Part shown: piece by piece, positions 19,981-30,622 of the stretch
How positions within the stretch are numbered: the stretch's first letter is position 1
How the letters are laid out: the number at the start of each line of letters is the position of its first letter
Assembly: GCA_023052935.1 (NCBI GenBank)
Contig: JAJSOM010000011.1
Location: 112,170 to 176,169, forward strand
Direction of reading: 5' to 3'
DNA: 64,000 bases
DNA from: Piezodorus guildinii
Taxonomy: Eukaryota; Arthropoda; Insecta; Hemiptera; Pentatomidae
The notes under the pieces: model-generated
Seen by the model: only the letters and a program-made list of their open reading frames with translations
Told to the model about the DNA's origin: nothing
Databases searched by the model: none
Position numbers and translations under genes: made by a program

Positions 19981-20774
19981 GATTTTTAAGAGACTAACTA
20001 CAGATTACTTCCACCTATGGCAATCCCAACAGTCGACTATACATTCTCAATATAAATCATTTACTGAACTGAATTTTTTGCCCGATTTCGATGACCACAG
20101 CTAGAAGGATATAGACCAATCCCCAGAAATAGAGCTAAGACCCTATCAAAGACGAGGAGGACGGAAGAAATCACTAGAAAATAATCAGAAAGGAACGTGC
20201 TCCCGTAATGAGACAGGTTCCTCCATTACTTGGGCCCTCCAATCTCCTGGTTTTTCCCCATTCCAGTTATTAGTAGGCCTAACAACTTGCTCTAACCGCA
20301 CCTTAATTGCTAAGGCAAAAACTTTACAATTCCAGGTCTCTATTCTCTTTAGCCTTTCTTTTCCCCTCTCTCGAGAGTAACTTGATAGTCTCGGACTTAT
20401 TTTGATATTACTTCTCTCTAACTAAAATCTTAAGTAGTTAAAACTTTTTTTTTCTTTTTTTTAGAAAAAACTTCGACAATATTGAGGTTAAACGAAGTGG
20501 AAAATATATATTATCTAATTTAATACTAGCTATAATCTGTGGCTTTACTCGTGAATATATAACTTCGTTAACAGTTAATCAGTTACATACAATAATATAC
20601 TTTTTTCTACTAACGTCTAAAACCTGTGAAAAATGTTCGTTCTCATAAGCGACGCTTTTGTAATTAGGTGCTCCTTGCTGGTCCCCTTTTTAAAGCTGCA
20701 CGAAATAGCAGTTAGATGAAAACTCGTGATATTTGGTGTTAGTCAATTATCATACACTTTTACATACTTTATAC
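19981..20774. other. mostly unclassified
   Basis: A short patch at 20028-20054 (AACAGTCGACTATACATTCT) matches the flank of the P1 hammerhead palindrome. The rest, including a GC-richer stretch around 20090-20400, shows no long frame and no repeat partner. Confidence 0.3.
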
Positions 20775-20888
20775 ATAATCTTATCATTGTGGATGTAATT
20801 AGTTGACCGTTGAGAATTACTGGAAGAAATTAGTCCGGATGGCGGTCATTAAATGAAACAACTAAATAGTTTCAACTATTTTATTGTT

Positions 20889-20930
20889 TGACAACGTTTC
20901 GACCCCCCCATTGCGGATCATCATCAGGGC
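20889..20930 (-). ncRNA. hammerhead ribozyme-like motif
   Basis: Minus strand: GCC-CTGATGA-T-GATCC-(GCAATGGG)-GGGTC-GAAA-CGTTG. Boxes are intact; stem II pairs with one G-T wobble. Stem I is weakened because the 3' side reads GTC instead of GGC. Confidence 0.6.
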
Positions 20931-20963
20931 TAAAAAGATACAAATAGTTTCAACTATTTATTG

Positions 20964-20996
20964 TTTCCAACCCCCTTTGTGGGTCATCATCAGGGC
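20964..20996 (-). ncRNA. partial hammerhead motif, GAAACG box deleted
   Basis: Minus strand: GCC-CTGATGA-T-GACCCACAAAGGGGGTT-GGAAAC. Box 1 and stem II are retained, but a deletion removes CGAAACG, joining stem II to GGAAAC. The same deleted version is at 42303-42335, so the defect is inherited and not recent. Confidence 0.5.
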
Positions 20997-21058
20997 TAAA
21001 AAAGATACAAATTAATAAGTGTTTTGGAGAATGGAACAGTTTTCATTCTCCCACCATG

Positions 21059-21098
21059 CGCCCTGATGATGACCCACAAAGGGGGTCGAAACGTTGGC
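21059..21098 (+). ncRNA. hammerhead ribozyme-like motif, intact core
   Basis: GCC-CTGATGA-T-GACCC-(ACAAAGG)-GGGTC-GAAA-CGTT-GGC. Stem II is a perfect 5-bp helix, and stem I pairs GCC/GGC. It faces the minus-strand motifs of the same palindrome. Confidence 0.65.
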
Positions 21099-21254
21099 AA
21101 ACAATATAATAGTTGAAACTATTTAGTTGTTTCATTTAATGACCGCCACCCGGACTAATTCCTTCCAATAATCTTATCATGTATATTTTTTAATACATTA
21201 AATAATTTTTAATGATATATTTAAAAAAAAAAAATGATATTTGATGTTATTATC

Positions 21255-21279
21255 GGAATATATATATATATATATATTG
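21255..21279. repeat. (TA)n microsatellite
   Basis: About ten uninterrupted TA/AT units. Confidence 0.9.
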
Positions 21280-21358
21280 GTGCGATATCTCCCTAAAAGG
21301 AAGGGAGTGCTTAGCGACTTATGTCTCAATTTTTTTATTTATTGTTCTTTTTGTCTTG

Positions 21359-21604
21359 TCAGTATCGTCTCATTCTTTGGCTGAACTTCTCTTTTCTTTC
21401 TGCAGACCATTTGGGTCTGTGTGGTTTCTGATTGTTTTGCTCAAGAGTTACTTTCCATTTCTTTATTTTGTCTTTAAATATGTTTCTGTCTTGGATTTCC
21501 TCTGGTTTTATTTCTGCTTCTCGTGTCTGTTGGATCCAGTTCGTAGTGCTTTTGAGTGGTTGGTAATTTCTTAACATTTCTAAAATAATGAGCTTAAAGA
21601 TCAA
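21359..21604 (-). pseudogene. C-terminal end of a LINE polyprotein
   Basis: Eighty-one codons open on the minus strand: STTNWIQQTREAEIKPEEIQ, DRNIFKDKIKKWKVT and ending HRPKWSAERKEKFSQRMRRY before a stop. A K/R-P-x-W-(T/S)-xE-R---S-RM--YW end is common in RTE/R4-type LINE proteins of insects. No RT motif is nearby, so this would be a very short 5'-truncated copy. Confidence 0.45.
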
Positions 21605-21778
21605 ATGTATTGCAGTAGATAATTAACAATATTTGATTTATTTATGACTATTTGAGTAAATACTTGATCCTATAAGTTTTAAATTTTAGATCATTTTTAT
21701 TCACTTAATATAATTTTTGTGTCTCTTCTTTCATTTATTTGTATTTATCTCAATTATAGATTGTTGTTTTTTTTTTGT

Positions 21779-21780
<2 letters not shown>

Positions 21781-21833
<53 letters not shown>
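21781..21833. repeat. (TA)n microsatellite
   Basis: About 26 TA units following a T-rich stretch. Confidence 0.95.
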
Positions 21834-21838
<5 letters not shown>

Positions 21839-22195
21839 TTTATGTAATTTGACTTTATCATTGTTTTCTGTATATATTGTGTGAATGTGGTCTTGTAGCA
21901 CTATTACTAATGTTCATTTAGATGCAAATTGCAATATATCTTAATAAATATTTAAAGTTAATATCATTGTATGCTACTGAGGCTAACGGATAATATTAAA
22001 TCAGAAGTCCTAAATTTTGTTTATCTAAGGTATATTAAGATGGAAATCTTACACGATAGCCTGACTTAGAACAGGTTCTGAACCACCATTTAACGTTCTC
22101 CACGACGAGAAGGATTTTTCATTTCTTTAAAAAAATCTAAGACCATCTGCCAGGTTTAATAGTAACTTTTAATTATTTACTTTTTTGGGGATTGA
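21834..22195. other. AT-rich sequence, no gene seen
   Basis: Low-GC sequence with no long frame or recognisable repeat block. Confidence 0.3.
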
Positions 22196-22874
22196 AGTAA
22201 ATTGCAAGTGAAACAAAATCTAAAAACGCACTTTTCACTTGATCATCATTTTCAAAAGCGAAAGAACTTCGTAGCCCTGTTCTTTCAATTTTTGCTCGGT
22301 ATGTTTTGATACACGGGGTCCTGCTGCCGCTCAGTGAGATCATGAGGTACCCATGTATCGAGCTTTTTTACTTTCCCAATACACTTTAAATGTCTGGAAA
22401 CGGTAGATGCACTTGCATTTAGTTTTGCTGAGAGTCCTTTAACTGTTTGGTAGGGGTTTCCTTCTACTGTATGTTTGAGGACATCGTTGTCTATTACGGA
22501 CGGAGGTCTTCCTCCGTAAGTCGGTATCCCCAGCTGAAAACTTGGCAAACCATCGGCGAATGGTCTGTTCATTAACACTCCTTTTCCTCAACGCCTTGCA
22601 AATATTTCTAGCTGCCTCAACTGCTGAATGGCCGAGTTTAAACTCGTACAAAAATATTACTCAAAAATCTTGTGTCTCCATGTTCATATTTGGAGGTATA
22701 CTAAAAAGTGAGAAATTGATTGGGAAGCTAATGTTTATAATACAAAGGTAGAGGATTAGTAACTGTTTACTTTAAATATGTAAACATTCGGAAGAAAACA
22801 ACAGAGACCTGCAAAATCCTTTATGTATTTCAGAAACTATAAAAACGGACATTTCAGGTGAAACAACCCAATAA
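22196..22874 (-). mobile_element. mariner deletion derivative (M2)
   Basis: The right TIR (AAACGGACATTTCAGGTGAA-ACAACCCA) is present; the left one is lost. Minus-strand coding shows YEFKLGHSAVEAARNICKAL, TIRRWFAKFSAGD, RPPSVIDNDVLKHTVEG, LNASASTVSRHLKCIGKVKK and LDTWVPHDLTERQQDP. It then joins directly to the C-terminal ELGYEVL region, as in M1 and M3. A further deletion removes the SPDLSPTDYHLF block. Frame changes near 22540 separate the helix-turn-helix part. Confidence 0.8.
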
Positions 22875-22995
22875 TACATTTTTTTCCTGCTAATTATAAG
22901 ATTGATATTTTTGCCAATTCCGAACAATTATTTAGCATTTATTTAATATCGTCCAATAAATCGGTCTTAACATTTGAGAAAAACACTTAATAACT

Positions 22996-23070
22996 CTGGT
23001 GCGGACATCACACCACTTTCAATTCCCTACGTTGCTAAAATCAATTTTAGAATTATAAAAAAAAAATAAA
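22996..23070 (+). repeat. family H 5' end fragment
   Basis: TCTGGTGCGGACATCACACC-ACTTTCAATTCCC is the 5' end of family H, followed by a second degenerate start (TCTGATGCACGCCAAACACG) near 23078. Confidence 0.55.
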
Positions 23071-23099
23071 AAATCTGATGCACGCCAAACACGACTTGT

Positions 23100-23619
23100 A
23101 GTAAAAAAAAATGTATAGTTTTTGATTACTATGTAACTTTGAATAATCTTCTCTGTTAAGTTTTGAAATAATATCATGTCTTGATTTTTTTCGTTTCTTA
23201 AAGAGACTTCAATACGCTTTGAGCAAACTATCATTATACAATTTAATTTTATGTACATCACTTCATTACCTGTAAGAGGTGAAAAGAGAACTGAGTACTA
23301 TCAAACAAACAACTAACCATTAATAGAAGGCTATCAAAGTGTTTACTGACTGCGGTAGTTGGGTGGGAGAGAGTTAGTGCCGAGAGAGTTTCCACAGCTG
23401 CTCTTCGTTATTTAGTGAGTTTCAGGCCTAGCTGTTTAAACAACCACTTAGTGATCTCTTTTCTAACCTCACTATGTTGCATCTGATATATCTGTACCTA
23501 TGATATTTTTTTGATAAATATATTATAAATAAATAAATCCGTACTACGGTAATTACGCGAGACAGTATATAGGTAAACTAACTGACCCGGCAAACTTATT
23601 TTTATTGTTAAATAAAAAA
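23100..23619. other. unclassified
   Basis: An AT-rich part is followed by a GC-richer stretch (about 23320-23470) and an AATAAATAAATCCG tract. No long frame and no repeat partner seen. Confidence 0.3.
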
Positions 23620-23689
23620 TCTGGTGTGTGCAACACAGCAACATCACTTAGCTCCGCTTTTAAAATAATTTAGAGTTGAAATATTTCCT
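23620..23689 (+). repeat. family H 5' end fragment
   Basis: TCTGGTGTGTGCAACACAGC and ATCACTTAGCTCCGCTTTTA match the family start. It runs head to tail into the reverse copy that follows, giving an inverted arrangement. Confidence 0.55.
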
Positions 23690-24405
23690 TTCACTTGCTA
23701 TATATAGTAAGGGAAAGTATTGCGATCGTGAAAATTTTCGAATTCCTGTTTTCAACGGAAATACTTATTTTAGGGTCCCCTGAGTCCAAATAACCAAGTC
23801 CAGCAAAAAGGTCTGTGTGTGTGTGGTAACTCCCGGGCGGAAACGAAAAGTCCTGTGAAACTGAAATTTCATATTTAAGACAAATATACGCCCAAGACGT
23901 TACAAAACCGTTTTCATCAAAATAAGCTTACCAGAAGAGCCACTTTACACCATGCATTTTACAACTATATATTATTATCAACTATAAAAATAACTATATT
24001 ATCTTGTTATCACTGATGAAAAACAGCTAAATATGCAAGTTGAGCGAATTTAAAAGCAACTAAAGGAGCAATCTGAAAACATATTTTTATAATGCAATTT
24101 TTTGTTTTTGAACATAAGAACAGTAATATACATGTATGATATACCGTTGCAAAGCTAAAGATTTTAGAAAAAATATTATCTCATACTCTAGCTTTTAAAA
24201 GTTAATCGAGAGTGATAAAACTAACTGATTATTTTAGATAATTATATAATAGATTTTTCAATAAAACACATGTTTCTATATAAAGTCAATTTAATTAATT
24301 CTTTAATAGTTTCACGTATTTTTTTTATTCCTAACTGTATTTGAAAATTCTTTTATTGATTTTAAAAGTGGAGGTAAGTGAAAGTCGTGTGTTGACCGCA
24401 CCAGA
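23690..24405 (-). repeat. family H repeat, near full length with internal deletion
   Basis: Starts with the terminal palindrome (TATATATAGTAAGGGAAAGT), includes TTAGGGTCCCCTGAGTCC, a GTGTGTGTGTG microsatellite, CAGAAGAGCCACTTTACACC, ATATACCGTTGCAAAGCT, and ends GTAAGTGAAAGTCGTGTGTT-GACCGCACCAGA. The segment with CTGACAGGGC is missing. Confidence 0.75.
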
Positions 24406-24479
24406 TTTTTTTTGTCCGAAGATTTTAAAATGAATATAGTATGGGGACCTTCCGGTATAGTATGGTTTTTAGAGAGCTG

Positions 24480-24615
24480 CCTATGAATAGTTTTCTCTAT
24501 ATGTTTATCATGACTTAGATTAATGTTGTCTTACAAACTACATACTAATGTTGTCTTACATACTAGATGTATTTCTTAATCCAGTTGATAATATCAATAA
24601 AATATGTTTAAAAAA
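24480..24615 (+). repeat. Jockey-like (subfamily B) 3'UTR fragment
   Basis: TACTAGATGTATTTCTTAAT, CAGTTGATAATATCAATAAA and a short A-run resemble the 3'UTR end of the Jockey copy at 6040-6105. No coding part remains. Confidence 0.5.
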
Positions 24616-25153
24616 ATATATTGTACTTTCTGCTCTCGATTTGATATCACTCAAAGTAAATGTATGTATGAGCCTCAGAACAGGCGGAACGTTAAGGCGT
24701 TGCTTGCTTTGACCCTACCTCCATTAAAGAAGACCCGAACCAATGATGGAGGCAACCATATCGCATGCTAATTGGATATTGGTTAGTTAGTCACCTTGGT
24801 GGGAGATATTGGTTAGTGAGTTAGGTTAGTGGAAGAATCCATCAGGTTCTAATTGAACGGTCGCTAGCGGCAATATTCCCAATATTCCTTGACGGCACCC
24901 TCCGATAGGAAATTGCTTTGGCGGTCCTCATCTTCGATGAAGAGGGGAGTAATTCAAATTGGTCTTCGGAGTGTGGGTGTGGTGGTTGCTAATGGCTGTC
25001 GGTTAGTCAGTTAGAGGTTACCTCCTGTATAGTCTACGAATATTCAAGTAACTGAAACTTTGATTTCCAAATAGCTTCATATCCATAATAGAAAATCCAA
25101 GCAAATACTTAATTTTCAATTTAATTAATAATACTCACACACACAAACATATA
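24616..25153. other. unclassified GC-richer single-copy stretch
   Basis: The 24660-25070 part has GGTTAGTTAGT / GGTTAGTGAGTTAGG imperfect repeats and a balanced base composition unusual for this window. No long frame is present and no second copy is visible here. Confidence 0.3.
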
Positions 25154-26115
25154 CAGTAAAACCTCTTTTTAACGAACACGGTTATAACGAACACCCGTTT
25201 ATAACGAACTATCGTTGTGGTCCCTTGAAAATTGAATTGAAAACTATGCTTTCGACTCGTTTATAACGAAAAATTCTCTTATAACGAATTAACGAACTAC
25301 TTTTGTGGATCTCAGAATTGAATTTGATCGGTTATTACGAAAAACAAAGAAGAAAAAATTGATGATACGTCTTAATTCCTAGTAAAGACCGGCGCCTTTC
25401 TGTCTAAATCCTTCTTACCTCTTATCTCTATTCAGCTGAATTCTGTAATTCAGTCTGTGACAGCTTATGGCTTTTAGAGTTTCAGCTAGTTTTTCTGTTT
25501 TTATTGCTTTTATTACTTGCTTTTATTCAAGTTTCTTACGAGGTCAAGTCAGTCTCGCTTTCCGTTGATCCGTTGAAAGAGAAAATCCATTGATTTAAAT
25601 ACAAGGTTGGTGATTCTCCAAGAAGTGGATAAAAAAATTGAGTCGAAATCGAAAATTGCGGAAAAATACGGGATATCAAAATCTCCTCTATCAACGATTG
25701 TCGCTAATAAAGATAAAATCGATGCCTTCGTTGCGTCTTCATCGGGATGTGCAAAAACAATTTTTTTTATTACTTCAACTTTATATGGATTGCTGTGATT
25801 TTGACATTGTATTTCCCTTTTTAAGTTTTGTATTTTTAATGATGTTTTATGTTAATCTTTAAGTATTATGTAAAATTTGAAATAAGATAGATAGATATAT
25901 GTACATAGTGCATAATTTTAACTGCTTTTTTAGTTTCTAAATAAACATGTGCCTGAAAGCAAGTGCTGTATTGAAAACATTTCTTTTTAACCACTTGAAT
26001 TTATAAAAAAAACATTTAATATACATACAATATTTTTTTCGGATATAACGAATTCTTTTATAACGAACCGAGAATTTTTTGGTCCCTTGGAGTTCGCTAT
26101 AACGAGGGTTTACTG
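25154..26115 (+). mobile_element. pogo/Tigger-like element with both TIRs
   Basis: The left end CAGTAAAACCTCTTTTTAAC after TA, and the right end CTATAACGAGGGTTTACTG, form imperfect TIRs of about 25 bp with repeated TATAACGAA units inside. The 962-bp element keeps a frame at about 25597-25740 reading VILQEVDKKIESKSKIAEKY then GISKSPLSTIVANKDKI. That resembles the CENP-B-type N-terminal helix-turn-helix of pogo/Tigger transposases, which binds the TIRs. The catalytic DDE domain is deleted. A shorter relative is at 18627. Confidence 0.75.

Positions 26116-26117
<2 letters not shown>

Positions 26118-26174
<57 letters not shown>
26118..26174. repeat. (AT)n microsatellite
   Basis: About 28 AT units directly against the right end of the pogo/Tigger-like element. 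Confidence 0.95.
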
Positions 26175-26177
<3 letters not shown>

Positions 26178-26341
26178 TCACAAGGCAGACCCAGCCTCTT
26201 TAAAATGGCACCCAATAAAATTGGGGAAAAACCTGGTGGCTGAGCGTGATCAAGGTCTAATCACCTCATTGCACGGCCGTTGGCCTATAATAAGCCATTA
26301 TTTTCTTAAGCTACTTACTAAATGAACTTGATTTAAAAACT

Positions 26342-26470
26342 ATCTACGATACTATATAAAAATATCGTGTCACGTTCTTTGTGGTCGCACTCCACGAAAC
26401 GGCTCGACGATTTTTATGAAATGTGTTGAGTGTATTAGATAGGTATGAGAAAAGGTCCTATAAGTATATT
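26342..26470 (+). repeat. Helitron-type 5' end-like fragment
   Basis: TCTACGATACTATATAAAAA, then TTTGTGGTCGCACTCCACGA and AACGGCTCGACGATTTTTAT. The TCTA-ACTATATAAA start and the CTCC-GAAAC-(G)CT-(G)ACCGATTTT block are common at the 5' end of insect Helitron-type repeats. A related piece is at 51066-51150. Confidence 0.35.
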
Positions 26471-26589
26471 TCAAAACGATAAGTAATTCGGCTCTCTCTA
26501 TTCAGATTTTTTTTTCTACGAATTTTTTTTTTTTTCATTTAGTATCAAAAAATACATATAACCCTTAAAAATCACACCATCCAAGTACC

Positions 26590-27042
26590 TTTATTTTTGT
26601 TGATTCTATAAAAATAACCATATTATCTTGTAACCACCTAAGAAAAACACCTAAGTATGCATGTTGAGCGAATTTGAAAAGCAACTAAAGGAGAAAACTG
26701 AAAACATATTTTTTAAATGCAATATTTTTGTTTCTGAACATAAGAACAGTAATATACATGTATGATATAACATACCGTTGGAAAGCTAAATATTTTTGAA
26801 AAAATATTATGTTATACTCAAGCTTTTAAAAGTTAATAGAGAGTGATGAAAAGAAGATAAAACTAACTGATTATTTTACATAATAATATAATAGATTTTT
26901 AATAAAACACAAGTTTCTATATAATTTCAATTTAATCAATTCTTTAATAGTTTCAAAATTTTAATCTCTAACTGTATTTGAAAATTCTTTCATTGATTTA
27001 AAAAATGGAGGTAAGTGAAAGTCGTGTGTTGCCCGCACCAGA
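26590..27042 (-). repeat. family H repeat, 3' half missing
   Basis: Runs from TTGATTCTATAAAAATAACC through AGTATGCATGTTGAGCGAAT, TACCGTTGGAAAGCTAAA and TTAATAGAGAGTGATGAAAA to GTAAGTGAAAGTCGTGTGTT-GCCCGCACCAGA. Confidence 0.75.
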
Positions 27043-27065
27043 TTTTTTAAAATTATTTTTATACT

Positions 27066-27359
27066 ATGAAGATCCAGAGCTACTATGTCACAACCCGTAA
27101 CTACAAAACCATAGTTGCGGACCATACCACGGTCCGCTTCCAGAATACCATGGTCGGAATACACAATACCACGCAGCGACATGGCATTAGGACGACCACA
27201 AAGGCCCCTATAATGAACCGTGGCCCAATTATAGAGCCCTTTGGTCTGCGGCCTCAGATCTTCCCCTGTCAGCTCCTTCTAGTTCAGCACTTTCGTTTAG
27301 GCACTAATACTCATATCTTGTGTGTATTTGTAATATTATACTTATGCTTGTATAGATAA
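27066..27359 (+). CDS. hypothetical 97-codon frame in a GC-richer patch
   Basis: A frame from the ATG at 27066 encodes a polar, basic stretch (MKIQSYYVTTRNYKTIVADH, then TTTKAPIMNRGPII) followed by a hydrophobic end. The DNA is richer in GC than the flanks, with repeated CCATGGTC/ACCACGGTCC elements, and lies between two family H copies. I recognise no domain. It could be a fragment of an unknown element rather than a gene. Confidence 0.2.
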   Translation: MKIQSYYVTTRNYKTIVADHTTVRFQNTMVGIHNTTQRHGIRTTTKAPIMNRGPIIEPFGLRPQIFPCQLLLVQHFRLGTNTHILCVFVILYLCLYR

Positions 27360-27401
27360 ATTATAATATTTATTCTATGTAATAGTAATAATTTTTAAAA
27401 A

Positions 27402-27470
27402 TCTCGTGCGCTCAATATACGGCTTTCACTTACATCCGGTTTTAAAATCAATTAAAGAATTTTTAAATAG
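27402..27470 (+). repeat. family H 5' end fragment
   Basis: TCTCGTGCGCTCAATATACG-GCTTTCACTTACATCC is a diverged family start; the next, better copy starts 12 bp further on. Confidence 0.6.
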
Positions 27471-27481
27471 AGATGGAAAAA

Positions 27482-28240
27482 TCTGGTGCGGGCAACACAC
27501 GACTTTCACATACCCCCGTTTTTAGAATCGATTAAAGAATTTTCAAAAACAGTAAGAGATAAAAATACGCGAAACTATTAAAGAATTAATTAAATTGAAT
27601 TTATATAGAAACATGTTTTTTATAAAAAAAAATCTATTACATTATTATCTGAAATAATCAGTTAGTTTTATCTTCATTTCATCACTCTCTATTAACTTTT
27701 ACAAGCTCTTGTGTATTAGAAAGTATTTTTTTCTAAAATCTTTAGCTTTCCAACGGTATATACGTCTATATTATTGTTCTTATGTTCAAAAACAAAAAAT
27801 TGTATTAAAAAAATATTTTTTCAGTTTTCTTTTTTAGTTGCTTTTCAAATTTGCTCAACTTGCATATTTAGCTGTTATTTATCAATGCTAACTAGATAAT
27901 ATGGTTATTTTTTATAAAATATACATTATTAAAGGTACTTTAGAAGAAGAAATTTTAAAATATCGGGAATTAAGCCCTGTCAGACTATTTTTATTAGAAT
28001 AAAACCAACATAATATTAAAGCCAATTAAAGTTTTTATCGATATAGCGAGTTTGATCAAAATCGTCGGAACCGTTTTTGAGAAAATCGAATAAAGGTGCA
28101 AAATGCATAGTATAAAGTGGCTCTTCTGGTAAGCTCATTTTGATGAAAAAGGTTTTCTAACGTCTCGGGCGTATATTTGTATTAAATATTAAATTTCAGT
28201 TTCATAGGACTAACTGTTACTAAAATCTCACATACTATTT
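27482..28240 (+). repeat. family H repeat, 3'-truncated
   Basis: TCTGGTGCGGGCAACACACG-ACTTTCACATACC, TAAGCCCTGTCAGACTATT, ATCGATATAGCGAGTTTGAT and GTGGCTCTTCTGGTAAGCTC are in order; ends after GTTTCATAGGACTAACTG. Confidence 0.75.
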
Positions 28241-28261
28241 GGAAAAATAAATTTAATGTGT

Positions 28262-28375
28262 AGATAGATAGATAGACAGAAAATAATTTTTATTCTGGGA
28301 CTGGGTCCCTTTAGAATAACAGCTTTGTACAGTTAAAAATATGTCTCACCAACAGAGAAGTATGTGCTTTACGGT
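28262..28375 (-). repeat. LINE-type 3' tail with GATA repeat
   Basis: A short (TAGA)n tract is followed by AAATAATTTTTATTCTGGGA and GTCCCTTTAGAATAACAGC, the same tail as at 16978-17065. Read on the minus strand this is a 3' end followed by a TCTA-type tail. Confidence 0.5.
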
Positions 28376-28508
28376 TGCAACACTGAACCACCATCACCCC
28401 TTAAATAATTTGTTCGGTCAGTCCGAAATAAATCAACGAATAGACCAAATAAAACTTGCATTACCAGAAAGGTGTTCTCTACACTTCTCTCATTTTTAGA
28501 GAGAGAAA

Positions 28509-29452
28509 CAGTTCTTTATTAAGTAATATTACAATCAGTCCAATTTAGGACATTTTTAATAGTGATAAAGTACAACATTCTTACTACATTCACACGATAT
28601 ATACAAAACAATAAATTTATATAATAATAGTACAATATAAAATATTATAAAAAAAATCGATGAAATTATTATACAAAACAAAATCAATAAAAATATTATA
28701 CAACAAAAAATCAATAAAAATATATACAAAAGTCATTCATACCTATATATAATCCTCAAGCATACAGCACGTGGGTGGAGAATCTAGCCAATGCTAGAAC
28801 TCCAATATACATTTTACAAGACGTCTCGAGGCCAATGCCGTTTCAACCTTCTAGGGGGATGGAAAGGGTGTGTGGAGCTGGATAAGGATTTAGCTAGGGG
28901 ATTAGGGTGATGGATAAGGTTCTGATGGAATTTAGAGAATTTTGATGGTATAAGGTCTGAAATAAATGAAATATTTAGGTCGCGGTGTAAGGTAAGGTTG
29001 GTGACATAATAAGGAGCATTGACTATCGTTCTAAGGACTTTGGGTTAGAAGGATTGAATGCGTTTGATGTAAGAAAAGTTGGCGGTCCCTCACAGTTCAA
29101 GTCCGTAGGTCCAGATAGGTTTCAGTACTGTCTTGTATATTAGCAGTTTGTTTTCTATGGATAGTTTAGAATTTCTGTTCAGTGGTCTGTATAATTGGTC
29201 AAATCGTCGATTAAGTTCTTGTCGTTTAAGTCTAGTATGTGGGTTCCAAGTTAGTCTTTTGTCCAGAAGGAAGCCAAGATACCGGACTGTGTCAGAGAAA
29301 GGGAGTGGAATGGAGTTAAAGAGAACTGGAGGGCAGGATTGTCTTCGAAGGGTAAAGGTGACATGTTTGCATTTGGACTGATTGACTTTGATTCTCCACT
29401 TGTTACACCAATCTTCAACTTGAGAACTTGGATGCAATTTCGGGATCTAAGT
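28509..29452 (-). mobile_element. Jockey-like LINE (subfamily A), 5'-truncated copy
   Basis: GAGAGAAA at 28501-28508 and 29453-29460 may be the target duplication. Minus-strand coding: VEDWCNKWRIKVNQSKCKHV, FTLRRQSCPPVLFNSIPLPF, RYLGFLLDKRLTWNPHTRLK and PIWTYGLEL. A stop then follows where WG is expected, and the rest continues in another frame to RTIVNAPYYVT. The AT-rich 3'UTR (28509-28740) matches that of 1298-2295. RT catalytic motifs are absent; dead. Confidence 0.8.
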
Positions 29453-29460
29453 GAGAGAAA

Positions 29461-30239
29461 AATTAAAGATGATATATAAGTCTCTAGGTTTATGGACTTA
29501 TAACAACTACCTATTAACTTGTACGACTTATTTTATTGTATATTAACTTTTATAATGTTTTACCTAAATTACAGAATCTTTCCATCTAAAAAAAAATATA
29601 ATTGCAATGTATTTTACTAATAAACCTTCAGGAAAAAATTCCCTTGATGATAATGATAATTGACAATCGTATCAAAATCCGTCCAGTGGTTTAGAAAGAC
29701 CTCACAGAAACCGAGAATTGCGAAATATTTTTATATAAAGAGAGAAATTTCTTCTGAACTGATATTCACTTTAATGAACAATCAAAAGTCATCTTTTTAC
29801 TATTTTTCATTTACATTTTCATGAATAGAATAAGTAATTAATGAAATAAGTCAGTAAGTGATAATGGTTTGATCAGAAAATAAGATTTTTCGAGCATGAA
29901 ATAAACGAAAGAATGTTATAGTGTTGAAGTAAGATGTTTTTGTGAAACCCTAAATTTGGAAGTTTGTGTGTTATCTTCTCGCCCTAGCCAGTGGGCTGTG
30001 AGTTGAGATAGTGTGTTCCTACAGTCACTCGGTAACTATCATTATATGTTTAATTATGAGACCCGTGCACTCATATAATAAACTATTTGACAACTATATA
30101 ATTAAACATGTCATAGAATATCAATCCAATTGGCTCTCTTTACTATCTATGAAAAATAGAATTTTATACAAAAACAAAAGTTTACTTTTTTGACTTCATA
30201 ATTATGTAATATCTTATTACTTTCGATTCATATATTACC
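29461..30239. other. AT-rich sequence, no gene seen
   Basis: Contains TCAAAATCCGTCCAGTGGTT near 29675, a phrase common in insect Helitron-type or other repeat ends, but nothing else recognisable. No supported coding frame. Confidence 0.3.
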
Positions 30240-30622
30240 TTCACTTACATATGCATGAAATATATAATGAGCGGGAGGTATTTGGTCGTACAATTTTTCG
30301 AATTCGAGTTTTTACCAGAAATACACCTTTTAGGGTCCCCTGAGGCCAAATTATCAAGTCCCACGAAAAAGACTGTATATGTAGTGAGTTTAGTACAAAT
30401 CAATAAGTTTCACAGAGCTGAAATTTTATATTTTAGAAGCGTATAAACATGAAATATTACAGCAAATTTTTCGGCTTTATTTTGCAAGTAGAAGATCCAC
30501 TTCACACTATACAATTCGCAATTTTTTCATGATTTCCTCAAAAACGGTTAAAAAGGTTTCAGATGAAACTAGCTATATCGAAGTAATATGTAATGGGCTT
30601 CATTATCATGAAAGTAAGTGAA
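30240..30622 (-). repeat. family H repeat, diverged
   Basis: An old copy: TTTAGGGTCCCCTGAGGCC, AAGTCCCACGAAAAAGACTG, CTCAAAAACGGTTAAAAAGG, AACTAGCTATATCGAAG and a terminal ATGAAAGTAAGTGAAAGG. The microsatellite is gone and the interior is strongly mutated. Confidence 0.65.

Larger units (their letters stand above)
20788..21167. mobile_element. 380-bp hammerhead palindrome (P2), copy 1, with 13-bp TSD
   Basis: ATAATCTTATCAT at 20775-20787 is repeated exactly at 21168-21180. Between them lies a large inverted structure: outer arms GGAAGAAATTAGTCCGGATG / CCGGACTAATTCCTTCC, then GCGGTCATTAAATGAAACAA and its complement. It has two minus-strand ribozyme-like motifs in tandem and one on the plus strand. 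A nearly identical element, inverted, is at 42147-42511. The TSD size fits target-primed reverse transcription, so I read it as a non-autonomous Penelope-related retroelement. Confidence 0.75.

Noticed and set aside
30011..30193. 60-codon frame as a small gene
   Set aside because: Length within chance expectation, no motif, AT-rich surroundings.
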